A DNA stretch of 64,000 nucleotides, from NCBI RefSeq assembly GCF_003716585.1, contig NZ_PTJO01000003.1, forward strand, positions 186,001 through 250,000, read 5' to 3'. Position numbers and translations under genes: made by a program. Shown in pieces: positions 40,491-51,348 of this stretch (its first letter is position 1; each line of letters opens with the position of its first letter). Source of the DNA: Corynebacterium alimapuense. GTDB lineage: Bacteria; Actinomycetota; Actinomycetes; Mycobacteriales; Mycobacteriaceae. The notes below the pieces were generated by a model that was given only the letters and a program-made list of their open reading frames with translations, did no database searches and had not been told where the DNA came from.

Positions 40491-41066
40491 CTAGTTCCGA
40501 TCTTCGGCTTTGTTGATCACAACCAGTGGAGAACCGGCAAGCCTTTCTCGGCCACCAAGCTCCGGTACTTCTAGTACCACTACGTTACCTACTACCTGAC
40601 CCCCGCAGGATTCCACGAGCTTTCGAGCGGCCACTAGCGTGCCTCCGGTAGCCAGCACGTCATCAACGAGGACAACCTTCATTCCCTTGAGGTCTTGGCC
40701 ATCAGCCGGGATCTCTAATGCCGCAGTGCCGTACTCCAGTTGATACTCCTGGGTGTGCACCGGCGGAGGTAGCTTTCCACGCTTGCGAATAGCCAAGATT
40801 CCCAAACCAAGGTCAAAAGCGACAGCAGATCCGAAAAGGAAGCCTCTGGCGTCCAGACCACCGATGAGTTCAGCTCCCATGTCACGGCAGGCATCCGAAA
40901 GCTCGGAGACTACAATGCTGAAAGCGTCGGCGTCGGCAAGCATGGGGGTCAAGTCCTCAAAGAGGACTCCCTCATGTGGAAAATCCGGTACCAACCGGAT
41001 CCGGTCTGCCAACGCCTCTCGGGCGCTACTGTAGGAACTGCTTCGCTTCTGGTTTTTCTCAAGCAT
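40491..41066 (-). CDS. apt: Adenine phosphoribosyltransferase
   Basis: Makes AMP from adenine and PRPP. The 191-residue product starts at ATG 41066 (MLEKNQKR), six bases after AAGGA; an ATG at 41072 is too close to that site. The PRPP motif is [21 protein letters not shown], and the adenine-binding hood is [18 protein letters not shown]. The start overlaps the dciAE stop by eight bases, so the genes are coupled, and rel follows directly. Confidence 0.95.
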   Translation of the reverse strand: MLEKNQKRSSSYSSAREALADRIRLVPDFPHEGVLFEDLTPMLADADAFSIVVSELSDACRDMGAELIGGLDARGFLFGSAVAFDLGLGILAIRKRGKLPPPVHTQEYQLEYGTAALEIPADGQDLKGMKVVLVDDVLATGGTLVAARKLVESCGGQVVGNVVVLEVPELGGRERLAGSPLVVINKAEDRN

Positions 41067-42678
41067 CGTCATCCTTATTCACCTGCCAGCGATCCATGTT
41101 CCAGCCGATGCCGGCCAGTCCCGTGTACACGACTACGTTACCCACAGTCCGGTCAATAACGAATCGGCGGGGTTGCGCAGCCAAAGGAATGGTCTGCGAT
41201 TGCTCCCACATCTGGAGCTCCACCGCACGCAGCTGCTCAAGTTTGACGGCACTGGCGGTGAGCTGTCCGACTTCAGTCATCGGGTCAATTGCTTGGAGCA
41301 CGGCATCGAGCTGACCTTCATAAACCGAAGTCTCACCCCACAATCCGGAGGTCACTCGAGTCAGATCAGCGCGAGTGCCAGCTTCTGCAGAAGCATCAAC
41401 CACCGTGATTCCCGCGCTCGCACAAGACTCGGTGATCTCAGCAACCATTGCCGCCTTCCGGGGATCTGTCCCAACATATCCAATTCGAACGGTAGAACCA
41501 GTCAAAGACTGTGCCAGCTCGAGGTCAACTCCCAGATGCGGATCAGTCAGATCCTTGAGCTGGGTGGAAAGTGGATCATTATGCGCGAGCGTATTCAGGG
41601 CTACCGCTGGAGCCTCGACTCCAGAAGCCGTCGAGGAGGCTTCCGCCACCGCAGTCTGATCGATGCAAGCAGCAAATGCTTGGCGTGCCTGAGCAGTAGC
41701 AAATACGCCAGCATCGCCCAAGATGAGCGAATCTGTCAGATCTCCTACCCGGGTCTCCGTGACAAGATCATTGGTGGGATCATCACGGTCGAGCCAGGCA
41801 GGCTGGGTTCCTTGCACATCCGCGATGTGCAGTACGCCGGCGTCCAAGAGCGGTTCCGGATCGCTGCCTTGTGGCCACAGGACGAGGTTTTTCAATCCTG
41901 GCGCGTCTCCAAAGTAATACTCGTTGGGAACCAGATGCACCTCACCAGCATCCCCTACCGAATCTATGGCAAACGGGCCAGAACTGACCTGTAGCTGGGG
42001 ATCGAAACTCTCCAGATCGAAGCCGGTACGCCAGATCTCCGCTATCTCTTCCAAAGCTGCCGGATCATCGTTGTGCAACACCTGATTGAGTTCAGCAGTA
42101 GTCATTCCAGCTTTCTGCGCGATGCTATGAGCAGGAAGGACCATTCCTGGACCGAATAGGTACTGCCAACGATCGCCGCCGTCCTCATCAAAAGTCACCG
42201 TGAAGCGCTTCTGATCGGGTTCGCAGGAAACCTGCAGAATCTGATCGGTCAACGGAATATGCGAGCCAAATAGATCTTCGTTCTGGCCTGCTACGACGTT
42301 CAAGAGAAAATCAGTGCAGGTGACCGGAACGTCATCAGAGTATCGAGCATCCTCAGAAAGGGTATAAATAACCTGCCGATTTGTCCCGGGCAGTACTTGA
42401 GTACGAACTAGATCGGTATTAGGAATCAGTTGACCCGAGGGTCCGGGAACAAACACTCCTGGATAAAGCCGACCGGCGAGAACTTCAGCGTTGGTAGACG
42501 ATCCGGTGTTACTACCGGTGTTAGTGGTCACCAAAGGGGCATCAACCAGGTAAGCGAAATGATCTGTCGACTGGGCGTTGCCCTCCGATGAGTCTTCGGA
42601 GGAACCTGCACCGCAAGCTGCTATGGCCAGCAGACTTCCGACTGCTGCCAGAGCCATCATCACTCGCGAGGGAACCAA
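41059..42678 (-). CDS. dciAE: Peptide-type ABC transporter substrate-binding lipoprotein DciAE
   Basis: A 539-residue lipoprotein of the oligopeptide-binding (SBP family 5) type. I take TTG 42678 as the start because AGGAG lies six bases upstream and it gives a short signal with a lipobox LAIAAC; the frame is open further 5'. The body has [21 protein letters not shown] and a conserved [12 protein letters not shown]. Some substrate-binding proteins of this type lack a transporter; no permease or ATPase is adjacent here. In C. glutamicum the gene between secF and apt is called dciAE; its role is not settled. Confidence 0.85.
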   Translation of the reverse strand: MVPSRVMMALAAVGSLLAIAACGAGSSEDSSEGNAQSTDHFAYLVDAPLVTTNTGSNTGSSTNAEVLAGRLYPGVFVPGPSGQLIPNTDLVRTQVLPGTNRQVIYTLSEDARYSDDVPVTCTDFLLNVVAGQNEDLFGSHIPLTDQILQVSCEPDQKRFTVTFDEDGGDRWQYLFGPGMVLPAHSIAQKAGMTTAELNQVLHNDDPAALEEIAEIWRTGFDLESFDPQLQVSSGPFAIDSVGDAGEVHLVPNEYYFGDAPGLKNLVLWPQGSDPEPLLDAGVLHIADVQGTQPAWLDRDDPTNDLVTETRVGDLTDSLILGDAGVFATAQARQAFAACIDQTAVAEASSTASGVEAPAVALNTLAHNDPLSTQLKDLTDPHLGVDLELAQSLTGSTVRIGYVGTDPRKAAMVAEITESCASAGITVVDASAEAGTRADLTRVTSGLWGETSVYEGQLDAVLQAIDPMTEVGQLTASAVKLEQLRAVELQMWEQSQTIPLAAQPRRFVIDRTVGNVVVYTGLAGIGWNMDRWQVNKDDDA

Positions 42679-42773
42679 TTTTTCTCCTGCGCCCACCGCA
42701 GCCCACTTTCTTTTCACCCGGATGTGCCAACTATTGAGAGATTTAACTATACGCTGCACCCGGCCGTTGAAAG

Positions 42774-43925
42774 TCAGCGTCGCTCAGGACGCCAGCTTGT
42801 TCCCGGGCCCTGAGGCGAAATGGTCTGTTCCTCCGGGTGTTGACCCGAATCAGTGACGGATTCCACGGTTCGTTTGGCCGCCCCAGACCCTTCAGCCTCT
42901 TCTGCTTGCTCAGGTACACGTCCCTCGCGATAGTCTGCCACCAGTTCGTTGTGTTCTTTGACGTCCTTGCGGCGATTCATCAGGCTAACCAAGATCGGAG
43001 TAGCCAAGAAGATGGAAGAGAATACGCCCTCAATAACACCAATGAGCTGGATTAATGCCAGGTCCTTGAGAGTACCCACACCCATCAGTACTACCGCCAC
43101 TACCATCAATGCGATGATCGGCAGTGCCGAGATGACCGAGGTCGAAATCGATCGCATGACAGTCTGGTTGACTGCCAAGTTGGCTTCCTCACCATAAGTA
43201 CTGCGTTTGGAATCACGGAAGCCAGCGGTGTTTTCCCTGACTTTGTCGAAGACGATGACCGTGTCATAGAGCGAGAAGGACAAGACGGTAAGCAGTCCGA
43301 TAACGGTGGCCGGAGATACCTCAAGTCCTAGCAAGGCATAGATTCCGGAAATGACGATGCCATCGACGGCTAGTGCGATGATGGCGGCTGCGGCCATCTC
43401 TTTTTCTAAGCGCACTGAGATATAGAGGAACACCAGGGCTAGGAACACGCCCATTGCGATAATCATTCGCTGGGTGATCGACGATCCCCAAGATTCAGAG
43501 ACCGTGGAGTCACCGATAGCATCGGGTGAAGGCTCTCCCGAAGCATCGAGCGGCTCGAATTCCTCGTAAATAGCCAACCTGGCAGCATCGGTCTGCTCAG
43601 TGGTCAATCGTTCGGAGTTAATCTCCAAAGTCTGAGAATTACCGGAACCGACGATCTGAGTGAGCTCAGGTGTCACGCCAGTGGCGTCAATAAAGGTCTG
43701 CTCGACTTCTTCTTCCACGAGCTCAGCGGCAGGCATATTCATCTTGGTGCCGCCCTCGAAGTCGATGCTGAGATCGAATCCTCGGATACCGATGGCGGCG
43801 ATACTGATCACCAGTAGACCTGCGGCAATCCGGTACCAAAGCTTGGAACGGCCGATGAAATCAACGCCGCCCTCGCCGGTGTAGAGGCGGCTGAACACGC
43901 CACGGGATTTGGTGGGGGTGCTCAT
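42774..43925 (-). CDS. secF: Protein translocase subunit SecF
   Basis: With SecD forms the proton-driven SecDF that helps protein export. The 383-residue product has six membrane segments and the D1 motif region (IRGFDLSIDFEGGTKMNMPAA), plus the later conserved block YDTVIVFDKVRENT. It starts at ATG 43925, directly after the secD stop with no gap. Its C-terminus is a long charged cytoplasmic tail. Confidence 0.97.
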   Translation of the reverse strand: MSTPTKSRGVFSRLYTGEGGVDFIGRSKLWYRIAAGLLVISIAAIGIRGFDLSIDFEGGTKMNMPAAELVEEEVEQTFIDATGVTPELTQIVGSGNSQTLEINSERLTTEQTDAARLAIYEEFEPLDASGEPSPDAIGDSTVSESWGSSITQRMIIAMGVFLALVFLYISVRLEKEMAAAAIIALAVDGIVISGIYALLGLEVSPATVIGLLTVLSFSLYDTVIVFDKVRENTAGFRDSKRSTYGEEANLAVNQTVMRSISTSVISALPIIALMVVAVVLMGVGTLKDLALIQLIGVIEGVFSSIFLATPILVSLMNRRKDVKEHNELVADYREGRVPEQAEEAEGSGAAKRTVESVTDSGQHPEEQTISPQGPGTSWRPERR

Positions 43926-45821
43926 CTACTTCTCCTCGGTGGTTTCGGAAACAGGTTCGGTGTTGTCGCTTTCGGCAGAAGACTCAGCCTGCGCTGTGGC
44001 TTCGGCCTGCGCCGCAGCTGCAGCCTCAGCCTCAGCCTCAGCCTGCGCTGCAGCCTGTGCTTCTTGGCGCTGTTGCTCAGCGAGGGCAAATACCTTGCCC
44101 ATACCGTTGACGGAAGGCTTGGCAAAGAAGGCTCGGCGGGAGGCCAGCAGCATCAGCGGCGCGGTAACCAAGAAGGTCACCACGAGGTCGAACACTGTGG
44201 TCAATCCGAGTGTGAAGGCAAAGCCCTTCACTTCACCGATGGCGAGGAAGTAAATGACTACCGCGCCAATGAGGGTGACCATGTTGCCGGTGACGATGGT
44301 GCGCTTGGCTCGGTCCCAACCTCGTTGGGTCGCTGAACGGAAGGTTCTACCATCTCGGACCTCGTCTTTAACTCGCTCATAGAGCACGACGAAGGAGTCG
44401 GCGGTGGTACCAATACCGATGATCAAGCCGGCTACGCCTGCAAGATCCAGTGAATAACCGATCCAACGGCCAAGCAGAATCAGGGAACCGTAGACCAGCA
44501 AACCTGCGGATGCCAGGGTGATCAACGAAATGAAGCCGAAGATGCGGTAGTAGGCGAAGACATAGATCGCTACCAGCACCAGTCCGACTAGACCGGCAAT
44601 CAGGCCAGCCTGCAGCGAAGCTGCGCCGAGTGAGGCAGGAACCGACTGGGCGGTGCCACCTGGCTCGCCGTCTTCACCGGCAAAGGACAACGGCAGTGCG
44701 CCGTATTTAAGGTTATTAGCCAGATCCTGGGCCTCTTCCTGGGTGAAGTCACCGGTAATAGAAGTGGCGGATCCGAAAGGAGTGGCGGATTGGATAACTG
44801 GAGCCGAGATGACCTGGGAATCCAGCGTGATAGCAATCTGGCTCTGTAGGTAAGCGGCGGTCAGATCTGCCCACGTCTGGGAACCATTGATATCGCCATC
44901 GGTCTTGAAAGCGAAGCTGATTTCCATCTGGCCGGTATCGGAATTGTATCCGCCGGTAATCGGACGATCAGTGTCAATCTCATTACCTGTCAGGCGGGCG
45001 CCCTCCGGATCCTCGACACCAGTCAGCAGCGGCGCCGGATCGAGCAGATATACCTGACCAGTAGATACGTCACAGGTCACTAGCGGCAGTGCGGGGTCAT
45101 CTGAGCCGGCCAGCGGGTCTGTATCACCGGTGCACTGAAGCAAAGTGCTGGCCGCGGCTTGCACGGTCGGATCAGTTGCCTGTCGATCTTCGCGAAGCTG
45201 GCTGGTGGTCTCTTGTCGACGCTCGGTGGCAGCAATGGAGTTTTCGGGCTCCGGCAGCGCAGTGGCATCTAGTTCCGGGGCCTCGAGGTCATCGACGCCC
45301 TCCTCTTGGGATTGGTTGATCGCATCGAAGACAGTGGTAATGGAAGTCTCCGCCTGCTCCTCAGTAATCACACCGAGCTCAACCCAGCTAGTTGCCATAT
45401 CGCCGAGAACCTCGGGGAAGGAATCCATATCTGGAGTGGCCGGGGTAGCTACCGGGCGAAACAGCAGCTGAGAGGTCTGTCCCACCGTGCGTGCTTCCGA
45501 AGAATCTTCACCGGGCACGGTAATGACCAGCGTATTGCCATCGGTGACCACGCTGGCGCCGGAAACGCCCATGCCATTGACGCGGTTTTCCAGAATCACT
45601 CGCGCCTGGGCGAGCTGCTCCTGGGTGGGGTCCTCCCCTTGTGGGACCAGCGTTACTCGGGTGCCGCCCTGCAAGTCAATGCCAAGATTTGGCGTGGCTT
45701 GACGATCGCCGGTGAAAAAGACGAGCGCGTAAACGCTGACCAGGATGAGCACAAACAGTGCCAGGGCGCGGGCTGGCCACGCCCTCTGGCTGCTGCCGGC
45801 GCGTTGGTTAGTTGCGGACAA
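43926..45821 (-). CDS. secD: Protein translocase subunit SecD
   Basis: 631 residues with six membrane segments; the first lies near residues 15-40, followed by a periplasmic-type P1 domain. Motifs: LGIDLQGGTRVTLVPQ, GLIIGIGTTADSFVVLYERVKDE. The start is a TTG at 45821 (reading MSATNQRAG), nine bases after AGGAG, with no better ATG nearby. The last 55 residues are an Ala/Glu/Gln-rich tail, unusual for SecD but seen in corynebacteria. The gap to yajC is about 300 bases, so a separate promoter is possible. Confidence 0.95.
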   Translation of the reverse strand: MSATNQRAGSSQRAWPARALALFVLILVSVYALVFFTGDRQATPNLGIDLQGGTRVTLVPQGEDPTQEQLAQARVILENRVNGMGVSGASVVTDGNTLVITVPGEDSSEARTVGQTSQLLFRPVATPATPDMDSFPEVLGDMATSWVELGVITEEQAETSITTVFDAINQSQEEGVDDLEAPELDATALPEPENSIAATERRQETTSQLREDRQATDPTVQAAASTLLQCTGDTDPLAGSDDPALPLVTCDVSTGQVYLLDPAPLLTGVEDPEGARLTGNEIDTDRPITGGYNSDTGQMEISFAFKTDGDINGSQTWADLTAAYLQSQIAITLDSQVISAPVIQSATPFGSATSITGDFTQEEAQDLANNLKYGALPLSFAGEDGEPGGTAQSVPASLGAASLQAGLIAGLVGLVLVAIYVFAYYRIFGFISLITLASAGLLVYGSLILLGRWIGYSLDLAGVAGLIIGIGTTADSFVVLYERVKDEVRDGRTFRSATQRGWDRAKRTIVTGNMVTLIGAVVIYFLAIGEVKGFAFTLGLTTVFDLVVTFLVTAPLMLLASRRAFFAKPSVNGMGKVFALAEQQRQEAQAAAQAEAEAEAAAAAQAEATAQAESSAESDNTEPVSETTEEK

Positions 45822-46123
45822 TGAGGTAGCTCCTCTGTGAAAAAGGCTGCCAACGCTCCGGCCGATTCTGTGCCGGTCGCGATGGCAACTACCGGATGCC
45901 TAAGACTGCTTATCGAGGATCAAGACCGATTCAGCACAAGCATCCGGCCTGCGGTCGGACGTTCAATGCCCGCGCCAATAGACCGGCGTGGGGCGTACGT
46001 CTGCCCATGCTACGTCATGGTATGCCCAAAGTATCGACCACCCGGCAGGTTATTGAGAAAGATAAAAGCCACCGGCCACGTGCAGTGGTTCGATGGCTTA
46101 AGACTATCTAGGGCTGTAGGTCT
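45822..46123. other. 300-base gap between yajC and secD
   Basis: No gene or RNA is supported. The only open frames are short and without a ribosome site. It probably carries the secD promoter; no clear -35/-10 pair was found. Confidence 0.4.
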
Positions 46124-46504
46124 CTAGCGATTATCTTCCGGGCGATTGGGGTTTTCAGTTTCCTGAACACCTGCGTCGGGGAAGTTCTCGGGGTGTTCTT
46201 GGCTGGAGATCTCATCCACCTCAGTCATCGGCGGAGCCGCCACCTCTGCCGGCTCAGCCTCACGCAGGACAGCGATTCGATCCATCAGCACGACTACGCC
46301 AGCGGCGATCTCGATATCGAGCTCAGTCTCGCTCATGCCAACAACGGTGCCATGAATACCAGAGACTGTCACCACCTTGTCACCGATCAGCAAGGAGCTC
46401 TGCATATTCTGCAACTCCGCCTGGCGCTTGCGCTGAGTGCGCATCATAAAGAAGGAAGGCAGGATGAATACCGCGAGAATCAGCAGAAGTAGAAGGAAGT
46501 CCAT
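46124..46504 (-). CDS. yajC: Preprotein translocase subunit YajC
   Basis: A 126-residue membrane protein starting at ATG 46504 (MDFLLLLLILAVFILPSF). One N-terminal helix is followed by the cytoplasmic SH3-like domain with RKRQAELQNMQSSLLIGDKVVTVSGIHGTVVG. The C-terminal Glu/Pro-rich tail is variable. It is part of the SecDF-YajC complex. It follows ruvB on the minus strand. Confidence 0.93.
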   Translation of the reverse strand: MDFLLLLLILAVFILPSFFMMRTQRKRQAELQNMQSSLLIGDKVVTVSGIHGTVVGMSETELDIEIAAGVVVLMDRIAVLREAEPAEVAAPPMTEVDEISSQEHPENFPDAGVQETENPNRPEDNR

Positions 46505-46557
46505 AGTCGACCAGTGTGCCAGAACCACCGGGTGATCGCCTACCCAAGCACATAATC

Positions 46558-47640
46558 TTAGTGCAGACCGAGTGTGCCTTCCGGAGGGGTCAACCCTAGG
46601 TGCAGCCACGCCGCGGCAGTAGCTATCCTGCCTCGACCAGTGCGGGAAATAAGTCCAGCACGAACCAGATAGGGTTCACAGACTTCCTCGACCGTCGCAG
46701 ATTCCTCGCCGACAGCCACCGCCAGAGTATTGACTCCGACGGGGCCACCTCCATGGCCTTTAATGAGCGCACTAAGCACCGCTCGGTCAAGGCGGTCGAG
46801 CCCTAGTTCATCGACATCGAATACCGCTAGAGCACCATGCGCTGATTCAAGCGTGATATGCCCATCGGAGGTAACCTCCGCGAAGTCTCGGACTCGGCGC
46901 AACAGCCGGTTGGCAATTCGAGGTGTTCCCCGCGAACGAGAGGCGATCTCCACCGAGGCATCAGCGTCAATGGTCACCCCGAGGATCTTCGAGGCACGAT
47001 CGACCACGCGGGTTAGATCCGGCACATCGTAGAACTCCATCTGGGCATTGAAGCCGAAGCGATCCCGCAGCGGTCCGGTAAGCATGCCTGAACGGGTGGT
47101 GGCGGCAACGAGCGTAAACGGCGGAATCTCCAGCGGAATTGACGTTGCCCCTGGCCCTTTGCCCACGATCACATCGATCCGGAAGTCCTCCATCGCCATG
47201 TAGAGCATCTCTTCGGCGGGCCGAGCGATACGGTGAATTTCATCGATGAACAAGACATCGCCCTCCGTCAGGTTGGAGAGCATGGCTGCGAGGTCTCCCG
47301 CACGCTCCAGCGCGGGGCCGGAGGTCATTCGCAGGTTGGTATTGAGTTCCTGCGCAATAATCATCGCCATGGTGGTCTTACCCAGACCAGGCGGACCCGA
47401 TAGCAGCACGTGGTCTGGGGTGACTCCGCGTTTCCGCGCCCCGGTGAGCACTAAGGTCAGCTGATCGCGCACCTTAGGTTGGCCGATGAATTCATCCAGG
47501 CTCCGCGGGCGCAGGGTGGTCTCGGCATCCTGCTCACCGTCTTGTTGCCGCGTATCGACGGCCGCCTCGGGCATCCGTGAGCTGGCGCTAGGCTCGACTT
47601 GCTTCGGCAGCTCAAACTCAGTGCGTTCTACATCAGACAT
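46558..47640 (-). CDS. ruvB: Holliday junction DNA helicase RuvB
   Basis: AAA+ motor that drives branch migration with RuvA. In the 360-residue product: [15 protein letters not shown], Walker [14 protein letters not shown], Walker [19 protein letters not shown], the sensor [17 protein letters not shown], and the C-terminal winged helix [16 protein letters not shown]. It is downstream of ruvA by 13 bases, in the ruvC-ruvA-ruvB order. Confidence 0.98.
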   Translation of the reverse strand: MSDVERTEFELPKQVEPSASSRMPEAAVDTRQQDGEQDAETTLRPRSLDEFIGQPKVRDQLTLVLTGARKRGVTPDHVLLSGPPGLGKTTMAMIIAQELNTNLRMTSGPALERAGDLAAMLSNLTEGDVLFIDEIHRIARPAEEMLYMAMEDFRIDVIVGKGPGATSIPLEIPPFTLVAATTRSGMLTGPLRDRFGFNAQMEFYDVPDLTRVVDRASKILGVTIDADASVEIASRSRGTPRIANRLLRRVRDFAEVTSDGHITLESAHGALAVFDVDELGLDRLDRAVLSALIKGHGGGPVGVNTLAVAVGEESATVEEVCEPYLVRAGLISRTGRGRIATAAAWLHLGLTPPEGTLGLH

Positions 47641-47653
47641 TATTTAACCCGCC

Positions 47654-48271
47654 CTATGCTCGGCCGAGCTGGCTTAACGCCGCGCGCAATGCTGCAGAGG
47701 TATCTAGCGTCGGGGACTTTTCTAGTACACCTTCAACCACCGGCTGGGCGATTCGCTCATTGAAGCCCAGTCCGATTAGCGCTTCGGTGACTTGCAGCAC
47801 GACTGCGCTTGCACCAGCTGGAAGATCAGGCGTAGCTAAAGCACCGCTATCAGGATCAGCTGCCGGAGCGAAGGCCGCGACCTTATCCTTGAGCTCCAAG
47901 ATGAGTCGTTCTGCCATGCGCTTTCCTACCCCAGGGATCCGTTGGAGCGTTTTAGCCTCCTCCCCGGCAATGGCTCGGCAAAGCTCTCCGGCGTTCATGA
48001 CCGACAATGAAGCCAGTGCCAATCGTGGCCCCAGTCCAGAGACCGTCTGCAGGAGGTGGAACATCCCACGGTCCTCATCAGAGCTAAAACCATAAAGAGT
48101 CATGGCGTCTTCCTTGACCGCCAGATACGTCAACAAGGTGGCCTCTTCGCCTCGATGCAAGGTGGCCAAGGTGGAAGGAGTTGTCTCCACTCGGTAGCCA
48201 ACACCTGCGCAATCGATCACAGCATGGTCGAGTGCAATATGGATGACGCTTCCGCGCAGGGAGGCAATCAT
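47654..48271 (-). CDS. ruvA: Holliday junction DNA helicase RuvA
   Basis: Binds four-way junctions as a tetramer. The 205-residue product starts at ATG 48271 ([14 protein letters not shown]), sharing one base with the ruvC stop codon. It has the OB domain, two helix-hairpin-helix motifs (LQTVSGLGPRLALASL and LQRIPGVGKRMAERLILELKDK), and a C-terminal RuvB-binding domain. The open frame extends upstream into ruvC but is not RuvA-like there. Confidence 0.97.
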   Translation of the reverse strand: MIASLRGSVIHIALDHAVIDCAGVGYRVETTPSTLATLHRGEEATLLTYLAVKEDAMTLYGFSSDEDRGMFHLLQTVSGLGPRLALASLSVMNAGELCRAIAGEEAKTLQRIPGVGKRMAERLILELKDKVAAFAPAADPDSGALATPDLPAGASAVVLQVTEALIGLGFNERIAQPVVEGVLEKSPTLDTSAALRAALSQLGRA

Positions 48272-48813
48272 TAGCGGGCTCCTTCGGTGGAGTTCGGCTC
48301 GAGCGCAGCCTTGGTACGTGCCAGCAGCGGAGCGCGCCAACAATGGCACACCGCCAGCGCCAAAGCATCAGCTGCATCAGCAGGTTTAGGGGCTTCACTG
48401 AGTCCAAGAATACGGGTGATCATGATGGTCATCTGCCGTTTATCGGCCCGGCCGTTGCCGGAGACCGCCTTTTTCACTTCTGAGGGGGTATACATATGCA
48501 CTGGAATGCCGCGTTGGGCAGCGGCCAGCATGAGAACGCCCACGGCATGTGCGGTATTCATCACGGTGGAGACATTGCCGCGCTCGAACACCCGCTCGAT
48601 GGCCACTACCTCGGGTTGGTAGTCATCCATCCAGTCATTGACGGCATTAGAAAGCCTCAGCAGGCGCTCCGTAAGCTCAGCCCCTGCCGGAGTGCGGACG
48701 ACGCCCACTGCCACGGGCAGCACTGCGCGCCCTTGACCAGCTTGAACCACGGATAATCCGCAGCGAGTTAGGCCGGGGTCAATGCCCATGACCCGCAGAT
48801 TCTCCAGACTCAC
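48271..48813 (-). CDS. ruvC: Crossover junction endodeoxyribonuclease RuvC
   Basis: Resolves Holliday junctions. The 180-residue product starts at GTG 48813 behind AGGGG. Catalytic acidic residues: D12 in [11 protein letters not shown], the Glu in [16 protein letters not shown], and the C-terminal [16 protein letters not shown] pair. It overlaps ruvA by one base. Confidence 0.97.
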   Translation of the reverse strand: MSLENLRVMGIDPGLTRCGLSVVQAGQGRAVLPVAVGVVRTPAGAELTERLLRLSNAVNDWMDDYQPEVVAIERVFERGNVSTVMNTAHAVGVLMLAAAQRGIPVHMYTPSEVKKAVSGNGRADKRQMTIMITRILGLSEAPKPADAADALALAVCHCWRAPLLARTKAALEPNSTEGAR

Positions 48814-48892
48814 CAGCCCTGCCCCTTAACCTCACCCGGATACTGACTTAAATTACCCACCCAGATATAGCACACCTGTCCGAATAAGCTAC

Positions 48893-49645
48893 TTAAGCGT
48901 CGAGCTCAGCCAACGTCTCATCAGAGAGTGAAATATTGGTGTAGACGTTCTGGACGTCATCAGATTCCTCGAGAGCGTCGATCAGACGCAGGATCTTCTT
49001 GGCACCTTCCAGATCCAGGGGTACCTCAAGCGAAGCGCGGAAATCTTGGTCGGAATCATCGACCTCAATATCAGACTCAACCAGCGCGTCACGCACGGCT
49101 GGGATATCGGTAGGAGCACAAACTACCTCGAACTTTTCTCCAAGATCATTGACCTCTTCTGCCCCTGCCTCGAGTACCGCCATGAGGACATCGTCCTCGG
49201 TCAGTTCACCTTTCTCCACGACCACAACGCCGGTGCGAGTGAACATATAGGACACGGAACCGGATTCTCCGAGGTTGCCGCCATTTTTGGACATGGCCGT
49301 GCGCACCTCAGTGGCTGCTCGGTTGCGGTTATCAGTCAGGCACTCAATCAGCACAGCGACACCATTAGGGCCGTAGCCCTCATACATGATGGTTTCCCAA
49401 TTGGATCCGCCAGCTTCTTCGCCGGATCCACGCTTACGGGCGCGCTCAATGTTGTCATTGGGAACGGAAGCCTTCTTGGCCTTCTTGATCATGTCATCCA
49501 GCGTGGGGTTGGCTGAGGGGTCACCGCCGCCAGTTCGGGCCGCAACCTCGATATTTTTAATCAGCTTCGCGAATTCTTTCCCTCGCTTAGCATCGTTGGC
49601 AGCCTTCTTATGCTTGGTGGTCGCCCATTTAGAGTGTCCTGACAT
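48893..49645 (-). CDS. yebC: YebC/PmpR family protein (translation/transcription factor)
   Basis: A 250-residue protein of the widespread YebC family, described as a transcriptional regulator and more recently linked to relief of ribosome stalling. The N-terminus [21 protein letters not shown] and [13 protein letters not shown] are the family signatures. It precedes ruvC, the usual order. Start ATG 49645. Confidence 0.95.
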   Translation of the reverse strand: MSGHSKWATTKHKKAANDAKRGKEFAKLIKNIEVAARTGGGDPSANPTLDDMIKKAKKASVPNDNIERARKRGSGEEAGGSNWETIMYEGYGPNGVAVLIECLTDNRNRAATEVRTAMSKNGGNLGESGSVSYMFTRTGVVVVEKGELTEDDVLMAVLEAGAEEVNDLGEKFEVVCAPTDIPAVRDALVESDIEVDDSDQDFRASLEVPLDLEGAKKILRLIDALEESDDVQNVYTNISLSDETLAELDA

Positions 49646-49825
49646 TGCCGTTCCTTTCCGTCGGTACCGGTCAGCCCTCGCAGCTGAAACCCTGTCCGCT
49701 CACACCCCGGGGACCGAGGGAACGGTACAGACCTGATAGTTGAACTGTGCCGATTATACGCGGAAGGCATTCGCCTTCTTGCAGTCACTGCAACCCAGAC
49801 CGCAGCTGGAGCCTCATTGAGCCAC

Positions 49826-50422
49826 TTAGCTGGCCCGCACGATCTCCATGAACAGCTCATGGAGACGAGTATCACCAGTGACCTCCGGGTGAAAGGAACT
49901 GGCCAGAACATTTCCTGCCCGAACGGCCACAACCGCTCCGGCCGCGGGTCCTTCTTGCACTACAGCGAGTACTTCTACGCCCTCCCCGACCTGTTCTACC
50001 CACGGCGCCCTAATAAACACTGCTGGGACAGGAGCATCGATACCAACAAAGTCTAAATCTGCCTCGAAGGAGTCGATCTGTCTACCGAAGGCATTTCGCC
50101 GCACCGTGATATCTAGGGCATTTAATTGATGAGCATCTGCGCGGGTATCGCGCACCTGATTGGCCAGCAGAATCATCCCGGCACAGGTGCCATAGGCGGG
50201 CAGACCTTTTGCTAACGCAGCACGCAAAGGTTCGAGCACGCCACCGAGTTCTAGCAGCCGGGAGATAGTCGTCGATTCTCCTCCGGGCAAAATGATTCCG
50301 TCTAAGCCCAATAATTGATTTGGTCGACGCACCTGACGATGTGTAACGCCCAATTTATCGAGGCTGCGCTCATGTTCGCGCACTCCGCCTTGCAAGGCAA
50401 GGATTCCGATCACCGGGCTCAT
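49826..50422 (-). CDS. pdxT: Pyridoxal 5'-phosphate synthase glutaminase subunit PdxT
   Basis: Class I glutaminase that feeds ammonia to PdxS. The 198-residue product has LPGGESTTISRLLELGG, the catalytic Cys80 in YGTCAGMILLA, and the His-Glu pair in SSFHPEVTGDTRLHE. It overlaps the tesB stop by four bases (ATGA), so the two are co-translated. Its partner pdxS lies about 1.4 kb away, beyond tesB and a reversed gene. Confidence 0.96.
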   Translation of the reverse strand: MSPVIGILALQGGVREHERSLDKLGVTHRQVRRPNQLLGLDGIILPGGESTTISRLLELGGVLEPLRAALAKGLPAYGTCAGMILLANQVRDTRADAHQLNALDITVRRNAFGRQIDSFEADLDFVGIDAPVPAVFIRAPWVEQVGEGVEVLAVVQEGPAAGAVVAVRAGNVLASSFHPEVTGDTRLHELFMEIVRAS

Positions 50423-51282
50423 TGTCCAGGTTCCAGCGTGCTCAGTGGAATGGATGTGGCTCCTTGGCGAAGACTCCGGGTCAGGCCCTCTTGAGTGACC
50501 ATGGCTACCAGGTTGCCTGATTGGTCGAAGATTCGACCGTGAGTCAGCGCGCGTCCACCGGCTGCGGAAGGGGAAACTTGGTCATAGAGCAACCACTCAT
50601 CAGCGCGGAAGGGACGCAAAAACCACATCGCGTGATCCAAACTCGCCATCTGTACGTGGTGGTCAGGATGGGGAACCAACGCGGAATGCAGCAGCGTCAT
50701 ATCCGACATATAGGCCAAGGTGCAGACATGGAAGGTGTCATCATCTGGCAGCGGCCGTCGCGAGCGGAACCAGACGACCTGCTGGCTTGGGGTATAGGGA
50801 TTGTGATCATAATCCTCAGCTGGCACTACCCGGATATCCCAATCCCCCCATTCATCGAGCAACGCCCGCGAAGAGACTGATAGTCGAGATCTAGTATCGA
50901 CGATCTCATCGGGTGCGGGAACATCTCTCATCCGGTCGGAGTGTTCTGGGCCAAGGTCGCCGTCGCGGTGAAAACTAGCTTGCATGGAAAAGATCGTCTC
51001 CCCGCCTTGGACTGCACGAACTTGACGGGAAGAAAAGCTCTTGCCATCGCGGAGCCGGTCAACCAAGAAGATGGTCGGTTCTGAGGCTTTACCTGCTGCA
51101 ATGAAATAGCCGTGGAGGGAATGAACGCTCTTGCCGTCGTTAACGGTGCGGGTTGCGGACACCAAGGCTTGAGCTGCAACCTGGCCGCCAAAGGTGCGGG
51201 CAAAGCCGGAATCGACAACTGGGCCGCGGAAGATATCGGCGTCGATACGCTCTAGGTCAAGGATGTGGGTGATATCGCCCAT
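50419..51282 (-). CDS. tesB: Acyl-CoA thioesterase II
   Basis: A 287-residue double hot-dog thioesterase. Conserved parts: RTFGGQVAAQALVSATRTV, VHSLHGYFIAAG (catalytic Asp region), and the second domain MASLDHAMWFLRPFRADEWLLYDQVSPSA and GGRALTHGRIFDQ. It hydrolyses acyl-CoA to free acid and CoA. It is fused by overlap to pdxT in the same unit, an odd but recurrent pairing in actinobacteria. Confidence 0.93.
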   Translation of the reverse strand: MGDITHILDLERIDADIFRGPVVDSGFARTFGGQVAAQALVSATRTVNDGKSVHSLHGYFIAAGKASEPTIFLVDRLRDGKSFSSRQVRAVQGGETIFSMQASFHRDGDLGPEHSDRMRDVPAPDEIVDTRSRLSVSSRALLDEWGDWDIRVVPAEDYDHNPYTPSQQVVWFRSRRPLPDDDTFHVCTLAYMSDMTLLHSALVPHPDHHVQMASLDHAMWFLRPFRADEWLLYDQVSPSAAGGRALTHGRIFDQSGNLVAMVTQEGLTRSLRQGATSIPLSTLEPGQ

Positions 51283-51348
51283 CGGTTCTCCTGCTCTTTG
51301 TGTTCAGGCCACCATACGTGGCCGGGTTCATGCCTTAAGCTTGCAGGA